From Pseudoduganella dura (lineage in GTDB: Bacteria > Pseudomonadota > Gammaproteobacteria > Burkholderiales > Burkholderiaceae_D): DNA of 64,000 nucleotides. Under the pieces are notes generated by a model that worked only from the letters and a program-made list of their open reading frames with translations, ran no database searches and had not been told where the DNA came from. Shown here in pieces: positions 9,300 to 18,036 of this stretch (positions are counted from its first letter, which is position 1; each line of letters starts with the position of its first letter). Where the stretch lies: the NCBI RefSeq assembly GCF_009727155.1, contig NZ_WNWM01000002.1:1488001-1552000 (forward strand), in the 5' to 3' direction. The position numbers were made by a program, and so were the translations under genes.

Positions 9300-10576
9300 G
9301 CGCGCCGCTCCCGGTCGAGCATCCAGCGGCGCTTTCCCAGGATGCGGTCGGTCTTCGCATCGAGCTCGGCGGCGGCGGCATCGACGGCGATGTCGCCGTG
9401 CGCCACCCGCTCGCCCATCGAGCGCAGTTCGGCCAGGATGTTTTCCCATTCCGGCACGCGCGGCTCGGGCCGCACGTTTTCCAGCTGCGCGCGGAACGGC
9501 CGCGCATGCGGATCGCCGGCCAGGCGGGGATCGGCCCAGTTGGCGCGGCGCGGCGGCAGGTTGCCGGTCAGCGCGTTGAACTTCGCCGCCGTGTCGACCC
9601 GCGACAGGTACTCGACCAGCTGCCATGCCGCCCCCTTGTGCCGCGATCCGGCCGCCACGGCCAGGCTGGAGCCGCCTGCCAGCGAGGCGGCGGGACCGTG
9701 CGGCCCCGGCAGCAGGGCCGTGGCCCACGTGTGCTGCCTGTCCGGCGCGACGCGCCGCCGGAACTCGCCGATGTTCCATGGGCCGGACATGTAGAACGAG
9801 ATGTATTCGGTGCTGAACTCGTGGTAGACGTTCGACACGCGCTCCATCGGCGCCAGCCGCTCCCGGTACATGTCGGCATAGAGCTGCAGCGCCCGGCGGA
9901 ACGACGCGCTGCGGAAGTTGCCGTAGCGGCCGCCGTCGCGCAGCAGTTCCTCCGGCTGCTGCAGCGCCAGCACCAGCAGCGGCGCGAACTCCTCGTGCGG
10001 CAGCAGGATCACGTACTTGTCCGGCCCCACCAGCTTCTTCACCGCGCGCATCGCTGCCATCCAGCCCTCCCAGGTGGACGGCATGCGCGCGTAGCCGGCC
10101 CGCGCGAGCAGCTCGCGGTTGTAGAACATCACCCGCGTGTCGACATACCACGGCACGCCGTACAGCCGGCCGTCGACGACGTTGGTGTTCCAGATGCCCT
10201 GGAAATAGTCCTGCGGGTCGAGCGTCGCCGATGCCGCCACCCGCGCGTCGAGCGGCTCGATGGCGCGCAGGGCCTGCAGCTCGGCCACCCACGTGTTCCC
10301 GAGCTGGAACAGGTCCGGCATCGCATCGCCGGCGAACGCCGTGAGCAGCTTTTCATGCGCGGCGGTCCACGGCAGCTGCTGCACCGCCACCTTCACGCCC
10401 GGGTGCAGCCGCTCGAATTCGGGGATCAGCGCGGTGACCACTTCGCCCTCCCGCCCCATGGCCCAGAACTTCAGTACGGTGGCGCCGTCGCCTGACGACC
10501 GCGAGCACGCCGGCAGGCCGGCGGACAGGCCGCCCGCCAGCATGGCGTGCAACGCGCGGCGGCGGGCCGGCTTCAC
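9296..10576 (-). CDS. Sugar ABC transporter substrate-binding lipoprotein
   Basis: Predicted 426-residue extracytoplasmic binding protein of the MalE/UgpB cluster. A GTG start overlapping the stop of the GH144-like gene (GTGA) gives a signal sequence with lipobox LPAC, Cys24 being the expected lipidated residue. The mature part shows the family pattern: VLKFWAMGREGEVVTALIPEFERLHPGVKV, then the hinge-region segment YGVPWYVDTRVMFYNRELL, and later FYMSGPWNIGEF. It would deliver oligosaccharides to the two permeases downstream. Specificity for sophoro-oligosaccharides is inferred from context only. A later ATG would give a shorter signal peptide but keep the lipobox. Confidence 0.92.
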   Translation of the reverse strand: MKPARRRALHAMLAGGLSAGLPACSRSSGDGATVLKFWAMGREGEVVTALIPEFERLHPGVKVAVQQLPWTAAHEKLLTAFAGDAMPDLFQLGNTWVAELQALRAIEPLDARVAASATLDPQDYFQGIWNTNVVDGRLYGVPWYVDTRVMFYNRELLARAGYARMPSTWEGWMAAMRAVKKLVGPDKYVILLPHEEFAPLLVLALQQPEELLRDGGRYGNFRSASFRRALQLYADMYRERLAPMERVSNVYHEFSTEYISFYMSGPWNIGEFRRRVAPDRQHTWATALLPGPHGPAASLAGGSSLAVAAGSRHKGAAWQLVEYLSRVDTAAKFNALTGNLPPRRANWADPRLAGDPHARPFRAQLENVRPEPRVPEWENILAELRSMGERVAHGDIAVDAAAAELDAKTDRILGKRRWMLDRERRA

Positions 10577-11991
10577 TTGTCGAGCCACCCGCCGGTGAAG
10601 CCGGCCCGCACCAGCCCCGTGCGGATGGCGGGATTGGTGCGCATCACGCGCCAGACGAAATCGTTGCGGTAGTTTTCCGTCATCGCCAGGATAGGGCCCT
10701 GGTCGATACCCAGGTAATCGCCGGCCACCCAGCCCTTGCCGGGCACCACCTTGCCGTGGCGGAGCACGGCCTTGAATTCGAAGCTGGGATTGAACGCATC
10801 CAGGAAGCCGTAGCGGCCGTAGATCAGGTCGCCGTAGCGTTCCTTCATGGCCACCACGGCGGGAATCGTGATCTCGGGCGCGAACGGCAGCGAGCCCGCC
10901 ACGGCCGTCGGCGCCAGCGTGCAGTCGTCGTAGTGCGCCAGTCCGCCCATGCCGCGCGCCGCATAGGTGCGGAACGGGATCTTCCGACCCTGCCATGCGA
11001 ACGTGCCATCCACCGGGCCGTCGCTGGCGGTGATGCCCCAGATGTCCGCGCCGTAGCCCTTGCAGCCGAGCGGATTCTCGATCGCGTAGTCGCGCTGCGC
11101 GTAGGTGGCGCGGCGGCTGTTCTCGAAATAGTCGATGCCCTTGCCCCGCATGTACTCGTCGCGGATGCCGCGGAAATCGATCCACATGTGGCTGTACTGG
11201 TGCACGAACAGCGAAGGGAACGTCAGGTGCGGCCGGGGTTCGGCGCCATACGGCGGCGCGCCCCAGCTGCGCTCGTAGGTGCCGGTCCACGCCCGCCACG
11301 CCTCGGGCCCCAGCGCGTGCGCGGGCTCGGGAGAGCCCAGCGCCAGCACGTACAGCAGCATCGCCTCGTTGTAGCCCCGCCAGTCGTACGGAATGAAGCC
11401 CTTCTCCGGCCGCCAGCCCAGCGTGACGGCCGGCGGGTTGGCCGCCGCCCACTTCCAGTCGACGCGCGCGTAGATCTCGGCGGCCAGGCGGCGGATTTCC
11501 ACTTCCTCGTCTTCCTCGCGGTCGAAGTACGACTGCGCGAACAGCGCGCCGGCCAGGAACAGCGCCGTGTCGATCGTCGACAGTTCCACGTTGCCATGGC
11601 GCTGGCCCGTCTGCATGTCGAGGAAGTGGTAGAAGAAGCCCTTGTGGCCGGCCATGCCCGTGCGTGCGTCGCCCTGCGGCGCATTGCGGAAGAAGCGCAG
11701 CGTGACGAGGGTGCGCTCGCGCGCCTGCGCCCGCGTGATGTAGCCGCGCTCGACACCGATCGGATACGCCGTGAGCCCGAAGCCGACGGCGGCCACGCTG
11801 GAAAACGACGGCGCGGGGTGCCGGTCCGGCACCAGGCCGTTGGCCGGGTTGGCCGTCTCCCAGAAATAGCGGAAGGTACGCTCCTGCAGGTCGTCGAACA
11901 TCGGCGGCAGGGGATTGGCCGCCAACGGGGGCGCGGATGTCACGCCCGCGAGCAAGAATGCAACGGCGGCCAGTTCGCGGCGCATGCGCAT
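10573..11991 (-). CDS. Secreted GH144-like endo-beta-1,2-glucanase (Glycoamylase-domain protein)
   Basis: Predicted 472-residue secreted enzyme with a signal peptide at about 1-25. The mature protein begins MFDDLQERTFRYFWE and contains GHKGFFYHFLDM, NVELSTIDTALFLAG, EGAP-type helices and FVHQYSHMWIDFRG. These are hallmarks of the Glycoamylase Pfam family (PF10091), the fold of GH144 endo-beta-1,2-glucanases such as the Chitinophaga enzyme. It would cut beta-1,2-glucan outside the inner membrane to give sophoro-oligosaccharides for the importer encoded next. The ATG follows a GAGGGGCGG site 10 bp after the receptor stop. The family also contains poorly characterised members (GH162, GH189 relatives), so family membership is firmer than exact substrate. 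Confidence 0.85.
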   Translation of the reverse strand: MRMRRELAAVAFLLAGVTSAPPLAANPLPPMFDDLQERTFRYFWETANPANGLVPDRHPAPSFSSVAAVGFGLTAYPIGVERGYITRAQARERTLVTLRFFRNAPQGDARTGMAGHKGFFYHFLDMQTGQRHGNVELSTIDTALFLAGALFAQSYFDREEDEEVEIRRLAAEIYARVDWKWAAANPPAVTLGWRPEKGFIPYDWRGYNEAMLLYVLALGSPEPAHALGPEAWRAWTGTYERSWGAPPYGAEPRPHLTFPSLFVHQYSHMWIDFRGIRDEYMRGKGIDYFENSRRATYAQRDYAIENPLGCKGYGADIWGITASDGPVDGTFAWQGRKIPFRTYAARGMGGLAHYDDCTLAPTAVAGSLPFAPEITIPAVVAMKERYGDLIYGRYGFLDAFNPSFEFKAVLRHGKVVPGKGWVAGDYLGIDQGPILAMTENYRNDFVWRVMRTNPAIRTGLVRAGFTGGWLDK

Positions 11992-12001
11992 GGTCCGCCC
12001 C

Positions 12002-14869
12002 TCAAAACGCGTACCGCGCCGACAGCTTCAGCGTGCGCATCGGACCGCCCATCGAGTTCGCCAGTGTCACGTTCGGGTTGTCGCCGCCGTAGCGGTTCGG
12101 GCTCGCCGCGCCCGGCCCGCCGGTCCAGCCGTCGTAGCCGCCGTAGTTGATGCTGTTGAACAGGTTCAGCACGTCCGCCCGCAGCGTCAGCGCGCCGAAG
12201 CGGAACTGCACGTCCTTGGCCAGGCCCACGTCGACCTGCTTGAAGTTGTCGCCGTCGCCCTTGATCGACACGCAGTCGTTGAAGCTGACATGGCAATCCG
12301 TTATCCGGTACGGCAGGCCCGAGCCAAACGTGGCCTTGCCCGACAACAGAAGGCCCCACGGCAGCAGGTCGCCGGACGTGGCCGCGACCACCAGCCGGTG
12401 CTTTTCCACCACCGTCGACGGATTCCACTGCCCCGGGTACCGGCCGTAGGTCCAGTTGAAGATGTCGTTGGTCCATTCCTTGTTGGTGGTCTGCGCGTCG
12501 CTGTACGTGTAGGTGGCCGACACGCTCCAGCGCGAGGCGCGCGAATACGGCTTGTCCACCTTCAGGTATACGCTTTCCGCCCGGGCCTGGCTGATGAAGT
12601 CGCCCAGCACCAGCGTGCTGTACGGCGGCACCGACCCCCACAGCGGATCGATCGGGCTCTGGGTGCCCCAGCCGCCCTGCGGATCGCGGTTGCCGCCGAA
12701 CCAGTTGAACTGGTTGCGGCTGCGCGAGTTCGTGTAGCCCACCTCGCCGTTCCAGATGCCCAGCGCCTGGCGCAGGCCGAAACTGAACTGGTCGGTATAG
12801 GGTGCCTTGTGGTCGTTGCGGATCAGCCAGACCTCGCCGTTGGTCTGGGCATTCTTCTGCAGTTCGTCGAGCGCGTAGTTCGCCACGGCGCGGTCGTACG
12901 CGCGCCCCCAGCCGCCGAAGATCACCGAGCTGCGGTCGCCCTTCAGGTCGTACGAGAAGCCGAGGCGCGGCTGCCACGCGTCCTTGAACGCCTTGCGGCT
13001 GTTGCCGGTGCTGATGTAGTTGCCGATCTCCACACCGCCCCTGGCCAGCGATTGCGCATAGGTCTGGCCGGCCGGCGCGCCTTCGCGCGGGTCCTGCCGG
13101 CCGAAGATCGCCATCCGGTCCGCCGGCGTCGCGTAGCCGTCGTTGAGCATGTTGTTCTCGTAGTCGTAGCGCAGGCCCAGGTTCAGTTCCAGCTGCGGCG
13201 TGGCCTGCCAGTCGTCCTGCAGGTAGATGCCGTACTGGGTGTTCTTGAAGTTCACGCCCACCGGTGGAATCGCCGGGTCGGTCTTCGTCACGCGCGGCAC
13301 GCCGGTGACGTTGTCGATCAGCTGCTCGAGCATGTCGACCGCGCGCGCCGTGCCGGACAGGTCGTATTCCATCCATTTGATCTTGATGCCGCCCTTGATC
13401 GTGTGCCGGTCCAGTCCCGTCCACGTCAGGTCGTCCTGCAGCAGCAGGCCCTTCTGCTGGCGGAACTGGGCATTCGGCGAGCCGCCGGCGATCAGCACTT
13501 CCTTCACGTTGGCGGGATCGTTGCTGGGCGAGATCAGGTACTTGATATACGGGTCGGTGGCCGACGAGTGGGGATTCCACGTGTACTTTTCGTGGCCGAT
13601 CCGGGCTTCGTTGACGAAGTTGTCCGTGGTCCAGGTGTGCTTGACGTCGAGGCGGTCCTCGTCGTTGTCGCGCGCCACCTCGTTGCCGGGCAGCGAAGTG
13701 AGCCTGTTTTCCGGCACCAGGTCGGTTTCGCGGCGCACGCGCAGCGTGGCTTCGAGCTCGTGCTCGTCGGAGATGCGCGCGTTGAGCTTGGCCAGGAACA
13801 GGTCCTCGTCGAACTTCGACACGGTGGGGCCCTGCTGCGCCAGCAGCGACGGCACGATGCCCGCGTTCGGCAGAAGGTTGGCGTTCTGGGCGACGACCTG
13901 GCGCGGATCGTCGATCTTCTTGCCTTCATAGGCCAGGAAGAAGTGCGCCACGTCCTTCCTGATCGGGCCGCCCAGCGTCATGCCGAACTGGTCCTGCTTC
14001 GAGTCCGGGCGCGCAATGCCCTGCGCCTCGGCCTTCTTCTGGAACGGGTTCATCGCCGTCACGCTGGTGCCGGTATGGTCCCAGAACACGTCGCCGTGCA
14101 GTTCGTTGGTGCCCGATTTCGTGACCGCCGTAATGGCGGCGCTGGACACCTGGTCGAACTCGGCCTTGTAGTTCTGCGCGATCACCTTGTATTCGGCGAT
14201 GGCCGACTGCGGGAACGGGTTGCCGCGGCTGGAATCGAGGCCCGACACGCCGCCGCGCAGGATGTTGTTCTTCTGGCTCACGCCGTCGATGAACACGTTG
14301 ACGTTGTCCTGGTTCTGCGCGCCGCTGCGCAGCGTGACGTTGCCGGACTGGTCGACATCGAACCGCACGCCTGGCGCCAGGTCGGCGAACGACAGGAAAT
14401 TGCGGGTGACCTGCGGCAGCCGCTCGATCTGCTCGCGCGAGACGGACGTGCCGACCTCGGACGTCCTCACGTCGCGCCGCTGCGCCGAACCGGTGATGAC
14501 GATGCGCTGCGGCTGCCCGTCGGCGGGGGCCGCCGTGTTCAGGTCCAGCGTGCTGGTCTGGCCCACGGCCAGCGTGACCGTCTCGGTGGCCTGCGTGCCC
14601 ACCTGGATGCGGTACGAGCCCGGCGCCAGGCCGGTCAGCACGTAGCTGCCGTCGCCGCGCGTGGCGGTGCGGTATGCGTAGCCGTTGGCCTCGTTGACGG
14701 CCACGACCGGGGTACCGGCCGGGCTGGCGGCGCCGGCGGCCGTGACCTGCCCGCGCAGCGTGGCGGTCGACAGTTGCGCCGATGCCGGCACGGTGGCCAG
14801 CAGGGCCGAAGCCAGCGCCGCGGCCATCGCGGACAGCCGCAGCGGGCGGTGGAACGAAGTGCTCTTCAT
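12002..14869 (-). CDS. TonB-dependent outer-membrane receptor, Oar/CarbopepD-regulatory type
   Basis: Predicted 955-residue receptor that would bring oligosaccharides across the outer membrane using TonB energy. A signal peptide (1-31, ASA-Q) is followed by a carboxypeptidase-regulatory-like beta-sandwich (about 35-115, GQVTAAGAASPAGTPVV and GDGSYVLTGLAPGSYRIQV). The plug domain starts near 130 (VSREQIERLPQVTRNFLSFADLAPGV), and a beta-barrel runs to the terminal Phe of LKLSARYAF. An AGGAG site lies before the ATG at 14869, which is 1 bp from the regulator stop, so both are co-transcribed. A longer in-frame ORF to 15001 overlaps lacI and lacks the signal peptide position, so it was not chosen. 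Confidence 0.92.
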   Translation of the reverse strand: MKSTSFHRPLRLSAMAAALASALLATVPASAQLSTATLRGQVTAAGAASPAGTPVVAVNEANGYAYRTATRGDGSYVLTGLAPGSYRIQVGTQATETVTLAVGQTSTLDLNTAAPADGQPQRIVITGSAQRRDVRTSEVGTSVSREQIERLPQVTRNFLSFADLAPGVRFDVDQSGNVTLRSGAQNQDNVNVFIDGVSQKNNILRGGVSGLDSSRGNPFPQSAIAEYKVIAQNYKAEFDQVSSAAITAVTKSGTNELHGDVFWDHTGTSVTAMNPFQKKAEAQGIARPDSKQDQFGMTLGGPIRKDVAHFFLAYEGKKIDDPRQVVAQNANLLPNAGIVPSLLAQQGPTVSKFDEDLFLAKLNARISDEHELEATLRVRRETDLVPENRLTSLPGNEVARDNDEDRLDVKHTWTTDNFVNEARIGHEKYTWNPHSSATDPYIKYLISPSNDPANVKEVLIAGGSPNAQFRQQKGLLLQDDLTWTGLDRHTIKGGIKIKWMEYDLSGTARAVDMLEQLIDNVTGVPRVTKTDPAIPPVGVNFKNTQYGIYLQDDWQATPQLELNLGLRYDYENNMLNDGYATPADRMAIFGRQDPREGAPAGQTYAQSLARGGVEIGNYISTGNSRKAFKDAWQPRLGFSYDLKGDRSSVIFGGWGRAYDRAVANYALDELQKNAQTNGEVWLIRNDHKAPYTDQFSFGLRQALGIWNGEVGYTNSRSRNQFNWFGGNRDPQGGWGTQSPIDPLWGSVPPYSTLVLGDFISQARAESVYLKVDKPYSRASRWSVSATYTYSDAQTTNKEWTNDIFNWTYGRYPGQWNPSTVVEKHRLVVAATSGDLLPWGLLLSGKATFGSGLPYRITDCHVSFNDCVSIKGDGDNFKQVDVGLAKDVQFRFGALTLRADVLNLFNSINYGGYDGWTGGPGAASPNRYGGDNPNVTLANSMGGPMRTLKLSARYAF

Positions 14870-14870
14870 G

Positions 14871-15923
14871 TCAGTCTCCTTTTCTTGGAATCCTGCCCGT
14901 TGCCGGGGATACGGACGTGGTGCCGCTGGAAGCGCGCACGACGAGCTGCGCGTCCAGCGTATCCGCGACGGCGCCGGGTACCGCACCGGCGACGTTCGCA
15001 ATGCCGGTTCCTACCTGGGCGATCAGCCGGCGCAGCGCCTGCGCGCCCATGTCGGCGATGGGCACCCGTACAGTGCTCAGGGCCGGGGTCACGTAGCGGG
15101 CCACGGGAATATCGTCGAAACCGGCCAGCGCGATATCGTCCGGCACCCTGACGCCGGCCGCCTGCAAGGCGATCTGGACGCCGATCGCCATCATGTCGTT
15201 GGCGGCGAACACGGCACGCGGATGGCGCCTGCTTTGCGCCAGCGCGGCGCCGACACGCGTGCCCGATTCCTCGGTGAAGTCGCCCGCGTACACGGTGGCG
15301 CGCGCGCCGGGTACCAGCGCCGCCAGCGCCGCGCGATAGCCGCGCAGGCGTTCCTGCGCCTCGAAATTGCCGGCCGGGCCCGTAATGAAGGCGATGCTGC
15401 GGTAGGGCGCCAGGTGTTCCACCATTGCCCAGGCCGCGCTGTAGTTGTCGATCGAAACCGACGAATAGGCGCCACCGCCGGCGCCACTGTTGAGCAGCAC
15501 GATCGGCAGGCGCTCGGGCAGGTTGGCCGCCAGGAACGCCGCGTCGACATGCGGCGACATGACCAGCAGGCCGTCGACCCGCCCGCGCATCGCATGGATC
15601 GCGGCGACCGCCTCGTCGGCGCCGCCGTGCAGGCTGGCCACCAGCAGGTGCAGCCCGCTGCTGCGCGCGGCGCGGTCGATGCCGCGGATCATCTCGGAAA
15701 AATACTCGCCATAGAGGTCCGGCAGCAGCACCCCCACCGTATTGGTGAGGCTCGTGGACAGGCTGCGCGCGCCCACGTGCGGCACATAGCGCAGCTCCTT
15801 CATCACGGCAAGGATATGGGCGCGCGTTTCATCGGTCACGGTGGCGTGGCCGTTCAGCACGCGCGAGACCGAAGCCACCGATACGTTTGCCGCCTGCGCC
15901 ACATCCTTGATGGTGACCGCCAT
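14871..15923 (-). CDS. LacI-family transcriptional regulator of the glucan operon
   Basis: Predicted 350-residue repressor. The helix-turn-helix and hinge lie at about residues 4-60 (TIKDVAQAANVSVASVSRVLNG), followed by a periplasmic-binding-protein-like effector domain (VGVLLPDLYGEYFSEMIRGI; AVFAANDMMAIGVQIALQ; IALAGFDDIPVARYVTPALSTV). The ATG at 15923 follows GGGGGAGCG. An upstream in-frame extension of 29 residues is made of low-complexity ATG-rich leader and is unlikely. It is the first gene of the operon it probably controls, sitting behind a GTAACCGGTTAC palindrome, so autorepression is expected. The effector is probably a breakdown product of the imported glucan (inference). Confidence 0.92.
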   Translation of the reverse strand: MAVTIKDVAQAANVSVASVSRVLNGHATVTDETRAHILAVMKELRYVPHVGARSLSTSLTNTVGVLLPDLYGEYFSEMIRGIDRAARSSGLHLLVASLHGGADEAVAAIHAMRGRVDGLLVMSPHVDAAFLAANLPERLPIVLLNSGAGGGAYSSVSIDNYSAAWAMVEHLAPYRSIAFITGPAGNFEAQERLRGYRAALAALVPGARATVYAGDFTEESGTRVGAALAQSRRHPRAVFAANDMMAIGVQIALQAAGVRVPDDIALAGFDDIPVARYVTPALSTVRVPIADMGAQALRRLIAQVGTGIANVAGAVPGAVADTLDAQLVVRASSGTTSVSPATGRIPRKGD

Positions 15924-16010
15924 ATCGCTCCCCCGGGTGCCCGGCCCTGCTTCCTGCCTCATGATCCATGACCCATGGCTCATCGCCCATGATTCGTGTT
16001 TCATGTTCAT

Positions 16011-16022
16011 GTAACCGGTTAC
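16011..16022. promoter_or_regulatory. Putative LacI-family operator 1
   Basis: A perfect 12-bp palindrome GTAACCGGTTAC with the central CG step typical of LacI/GalR operators. It lies 88 bp before the lacI start and 8 bp downstream of a TATAAT box read toward lacI, so a bound repressor would cover the transcription start. Confidence 0.65.
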
Positions 16023-16030
16023 AGCGCGGC

Positions 16031-16036
16031 ATTATA
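16031..16036 (-). promoter_or_regulatory. Putative -10 box of the lacI-glucan operon
   Basis: The minus strand reads TATAAT here, a perfect sigma-70 -10 hexamer, just upstream of operator 1. No good -35 hexamer is seen 16-18 bp further upstream (CGCGGC at 17 bp), which would suit a regulated promoter. Confidence 0.5.
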
Positions 16037-16071
16037 AAAGCGGCCCTCCGAAGGCCGCGTTCTTTTGAACG

Positions 16072-16089
16072 AATGTAAGCGTTTACATT
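16072..16089. promoter_or_regulatory. Putative LacI-family operator 2
   Basis: AATGTAAGCGTTTACATT is an 18-bp palindrome with one mismatched pair and a central GCG, again LacI-like. It lies about 60 bp from operator 1 in the divergent gap between lacI and the oxidoreductase gene. It could allow repressor looping or control the divergent gene. It differs in sequence from operator 1, so it may bind a different regulator. Confidence 0.5.
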
Positions 16090-16230
16090 TGGGCATGCAA
16101 AGACTTTATTTTTGCAATGTAGGCATCGCGCCACATCTGCCGAACGGGTTAACCGGCCCGCTCGCCGCACTTCCGGCCAAGGTGATCGGCTACACTGGCG
16201 CAGCCACCATCCACCACGCAGGAACCAGCA

Positions 16231-18009
16231 ATGGCCGACATGCACCTTTCCCCACCCCCGATCGATCCCGAACTCATTCCTTCGTCGCCGCGCGGGGAGG
16301 CGGCGCCGCACATGCCGCAGAACCTGGAATCGCGGCGGTACCAGATGTTCCCCGTGCTGGCCGAGGCGGAGATCAGGAAGCTGCAGCGCTTCGGCACGCT
16401 GCGCACGTACGACAACGGCGTGCGCATCCTCGAAGCGGGGCATACCACGTTCGGCCTGATCGTCACCCTGTCCGGCCACATCGCGATCAGCCGCTACGAC
16501 GGCCTGGGCAACTCATGGCCGATCACGGAACACGGCCGCGGCGAGTTCACCGGCGAAGTCTCGCAACTGGCCGGGCGCCCTACCCTCGTCAACGCGTTCG
16601 CCGTCGGCGAAGTCGAAGCGCTCGTGATTTCCCCCGAGAACCTGCGTGCGCTGGTGATCGCCGAGGCCGAACTGGGCGAGCGCATCGTGCGCGCGCTGAT
16701 CCTGCGCCGCGTGGGGCTGCTGGAAGCCAATTCGGGCGGCCCCGTGCTGGTGGCGCCGGCCGGCCACCAGCGGCTGCACCAGTTGCGCAGCTTCCTGTCG
16801 AGCAACGCCTATCCGCATACCGTGCTCGACCCGAAGCTGGACGAACAGGCGCGCAGCCTGTGCGAGTACTACCAGCCGGGGCCCGACGACTGGCCGCTGG
16901 TGGTGTGCCCGGACGGCAGCGTGAAGAAGAACCCGACCAATGCCGATATCGGCCGCTGCCTGGGCCTGCTGCCGGAGCTCGATGAACAGAAGGTGTGGGA
17001 TGTGATCGTCGTCGGTGCCGGCCCGGCCGGGCTGGCCACGGCCGTGTATGCCGGCTCGGAAGGCCTGTCGGTGCTGGCGCTCGAACAGCGCGCGTATGGC
17101 GGCCAGGCGGCGGCCAGTGCCCGCATCGAGAACTACCTGGGCTTCCCGACAGGAATCTCGGGCGGCGCGCTGGCCGGCCGCGCCTACGTGCAGGCGCAGA
17201 AGTTCGGCGTGGAGATGGCGATCCCGGCGCCGTCGGCGCGGCTGATCTGCGACACCTATCCGCTCGAGGTGCAGCTTGCCGACGGCAAGCGGATGAAGGG
17301 GCGCACCGTGGTGCTGTCGTGCGGCGCGCGCTACCGCCGCCCGGCGCTGGACAACATCGCCCAATTCGAGGGCCGTGGCATCTACTACTGGGCTTCGCGC
17401 ATCGAAGCCAACCTGTGCCAGAGCGAGGATGTGATCCTGGTCGGCGGCGGCAATTCGGCGGGCCAGGCGGCCGTGTTCCTGGCCGGCCACGCCAAGCGGG
17501 TGCACATGGTCATTCGCGGCGAGGGCCTGAAGGCAACGATGTCGACTTACCTGATCGACAGGATCAAGGCCGCGCCGAACATCGAGCTGCACGCGCACAC
17601 GGAAATCGTGCGGCTCGAAGGCGATGACGACGGGCTGAAAGGCGTGCGCCTGCGTAACAACCGCACCGGCGAAGAACATGACTCCGGCGTGTGCCGCGTG
17701 TTCCTGTTCATCGGCGCCGATCCGAACACGGACTGGCTCGGCGACTGCGGCGTGGACGTGGATGCGCAGGGTTTCATCCGCACCGGCCACGACGTGACGA
17801 AGGCGCAGTGCCGCGCCAACTTCGACCAGGGCATCTATCCGAAGGACCAGCCGCAGCGCGCGGCGCTGGAGACCAGCGTGCCGGGCGTGTTCGCGATCGG
17901 CGACGTGCGGGCCGGCTCGACCAAGCGGGTGGCGGCCGGCGTGGGCGAAGGCGCGCAGGTGGTGTCGCAGATCCACGCGTTCCTGGCCAACCTGCCGCTG
18001 GCGGTGTAA
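16231..18009 (+). CDS. Cyclic-nucleotide-binding domain fused to thioredoxin-reductase-like FAD oxidoreductase
   Basis: Predicted 592-residue cytoplasmic protein. Residues about 30-170 form a cNMP-binding (Crp-like) beta-barrel (RILEAGHTTFGLIVTLSGHIAI, GEFTGEVSQLAGRPTLVNAFA). From about 255 a thioredoxin-reductase-like module follows. It has the FAD dinucleotide motif VIVVGAGPAGLATAVYA (about 258-274), YGGQAAASARIENYLGFP, the NAD(P) motif ILVGGGNSAGQAA (about 402-414) and the FAD motif VFAIGDVRAGSTKRVAAGVGEG. At the place where thioredoxin reductase has CxxC there is GRGIYYWASR (381-390), with no cysteine pair, so classical disulfide transfer is unlikely. Related fusions are known in other bacteria but their substrate is unclear to me. 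Confidence 0.87.
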   Translation: MADMHLSPPPIDPELIPSSPRGEAAPHMPQNLESRRYQMFPVLAEAEIRKLQRFGTLRTYDNGVRILEAGHTTFGLIVTLSGHIAISRYDGLGNSWPITEHGRGEFTGEVSQLAGRPTLVNAFAVGEVEALVISPENLRALVIAEAELGERIVRALILRRVGLLEANSGGPVLVAPAGHQRLHQLRSFLSSNAYPHTVLDPKLDEQARSLCEYYQPGPDDWPLVVCPDGSVKKNPTNADIGRCLGLLPELDEQKVWDVIVVGAGPAGLATAVYAGSEGLSVLALEQRAYGGQAAASARIENYLGFPTGISGGALAGRAYVQAQKFGVEMAIPAPSARLICDTYPLEVQLADGKRMKGRTVVLSCGARYRRPALDNIAQFEGRGIYYWASRIEANLCQSEDVILVGGGNSAGQAAVFLAGHAKRVHMVIRGEGLKATMSTYLIDRIKAAPNIELHAHTEIVRLEGDDDGLKGVRLRNNRTGEEHDSGVCRVFLFIGADPNTDWLGDCGVDVDAQGFIRTGHDVTKAQCRANFDQGIYPKDQPQRAALETSVPGVFAIGDVRAGSTKRVAAGVGEGAQVVSQIHAFLANLPLAV

Positions 18010-18036
18010 GCACCGGCGGGGCCGGCGCTGATCGGC

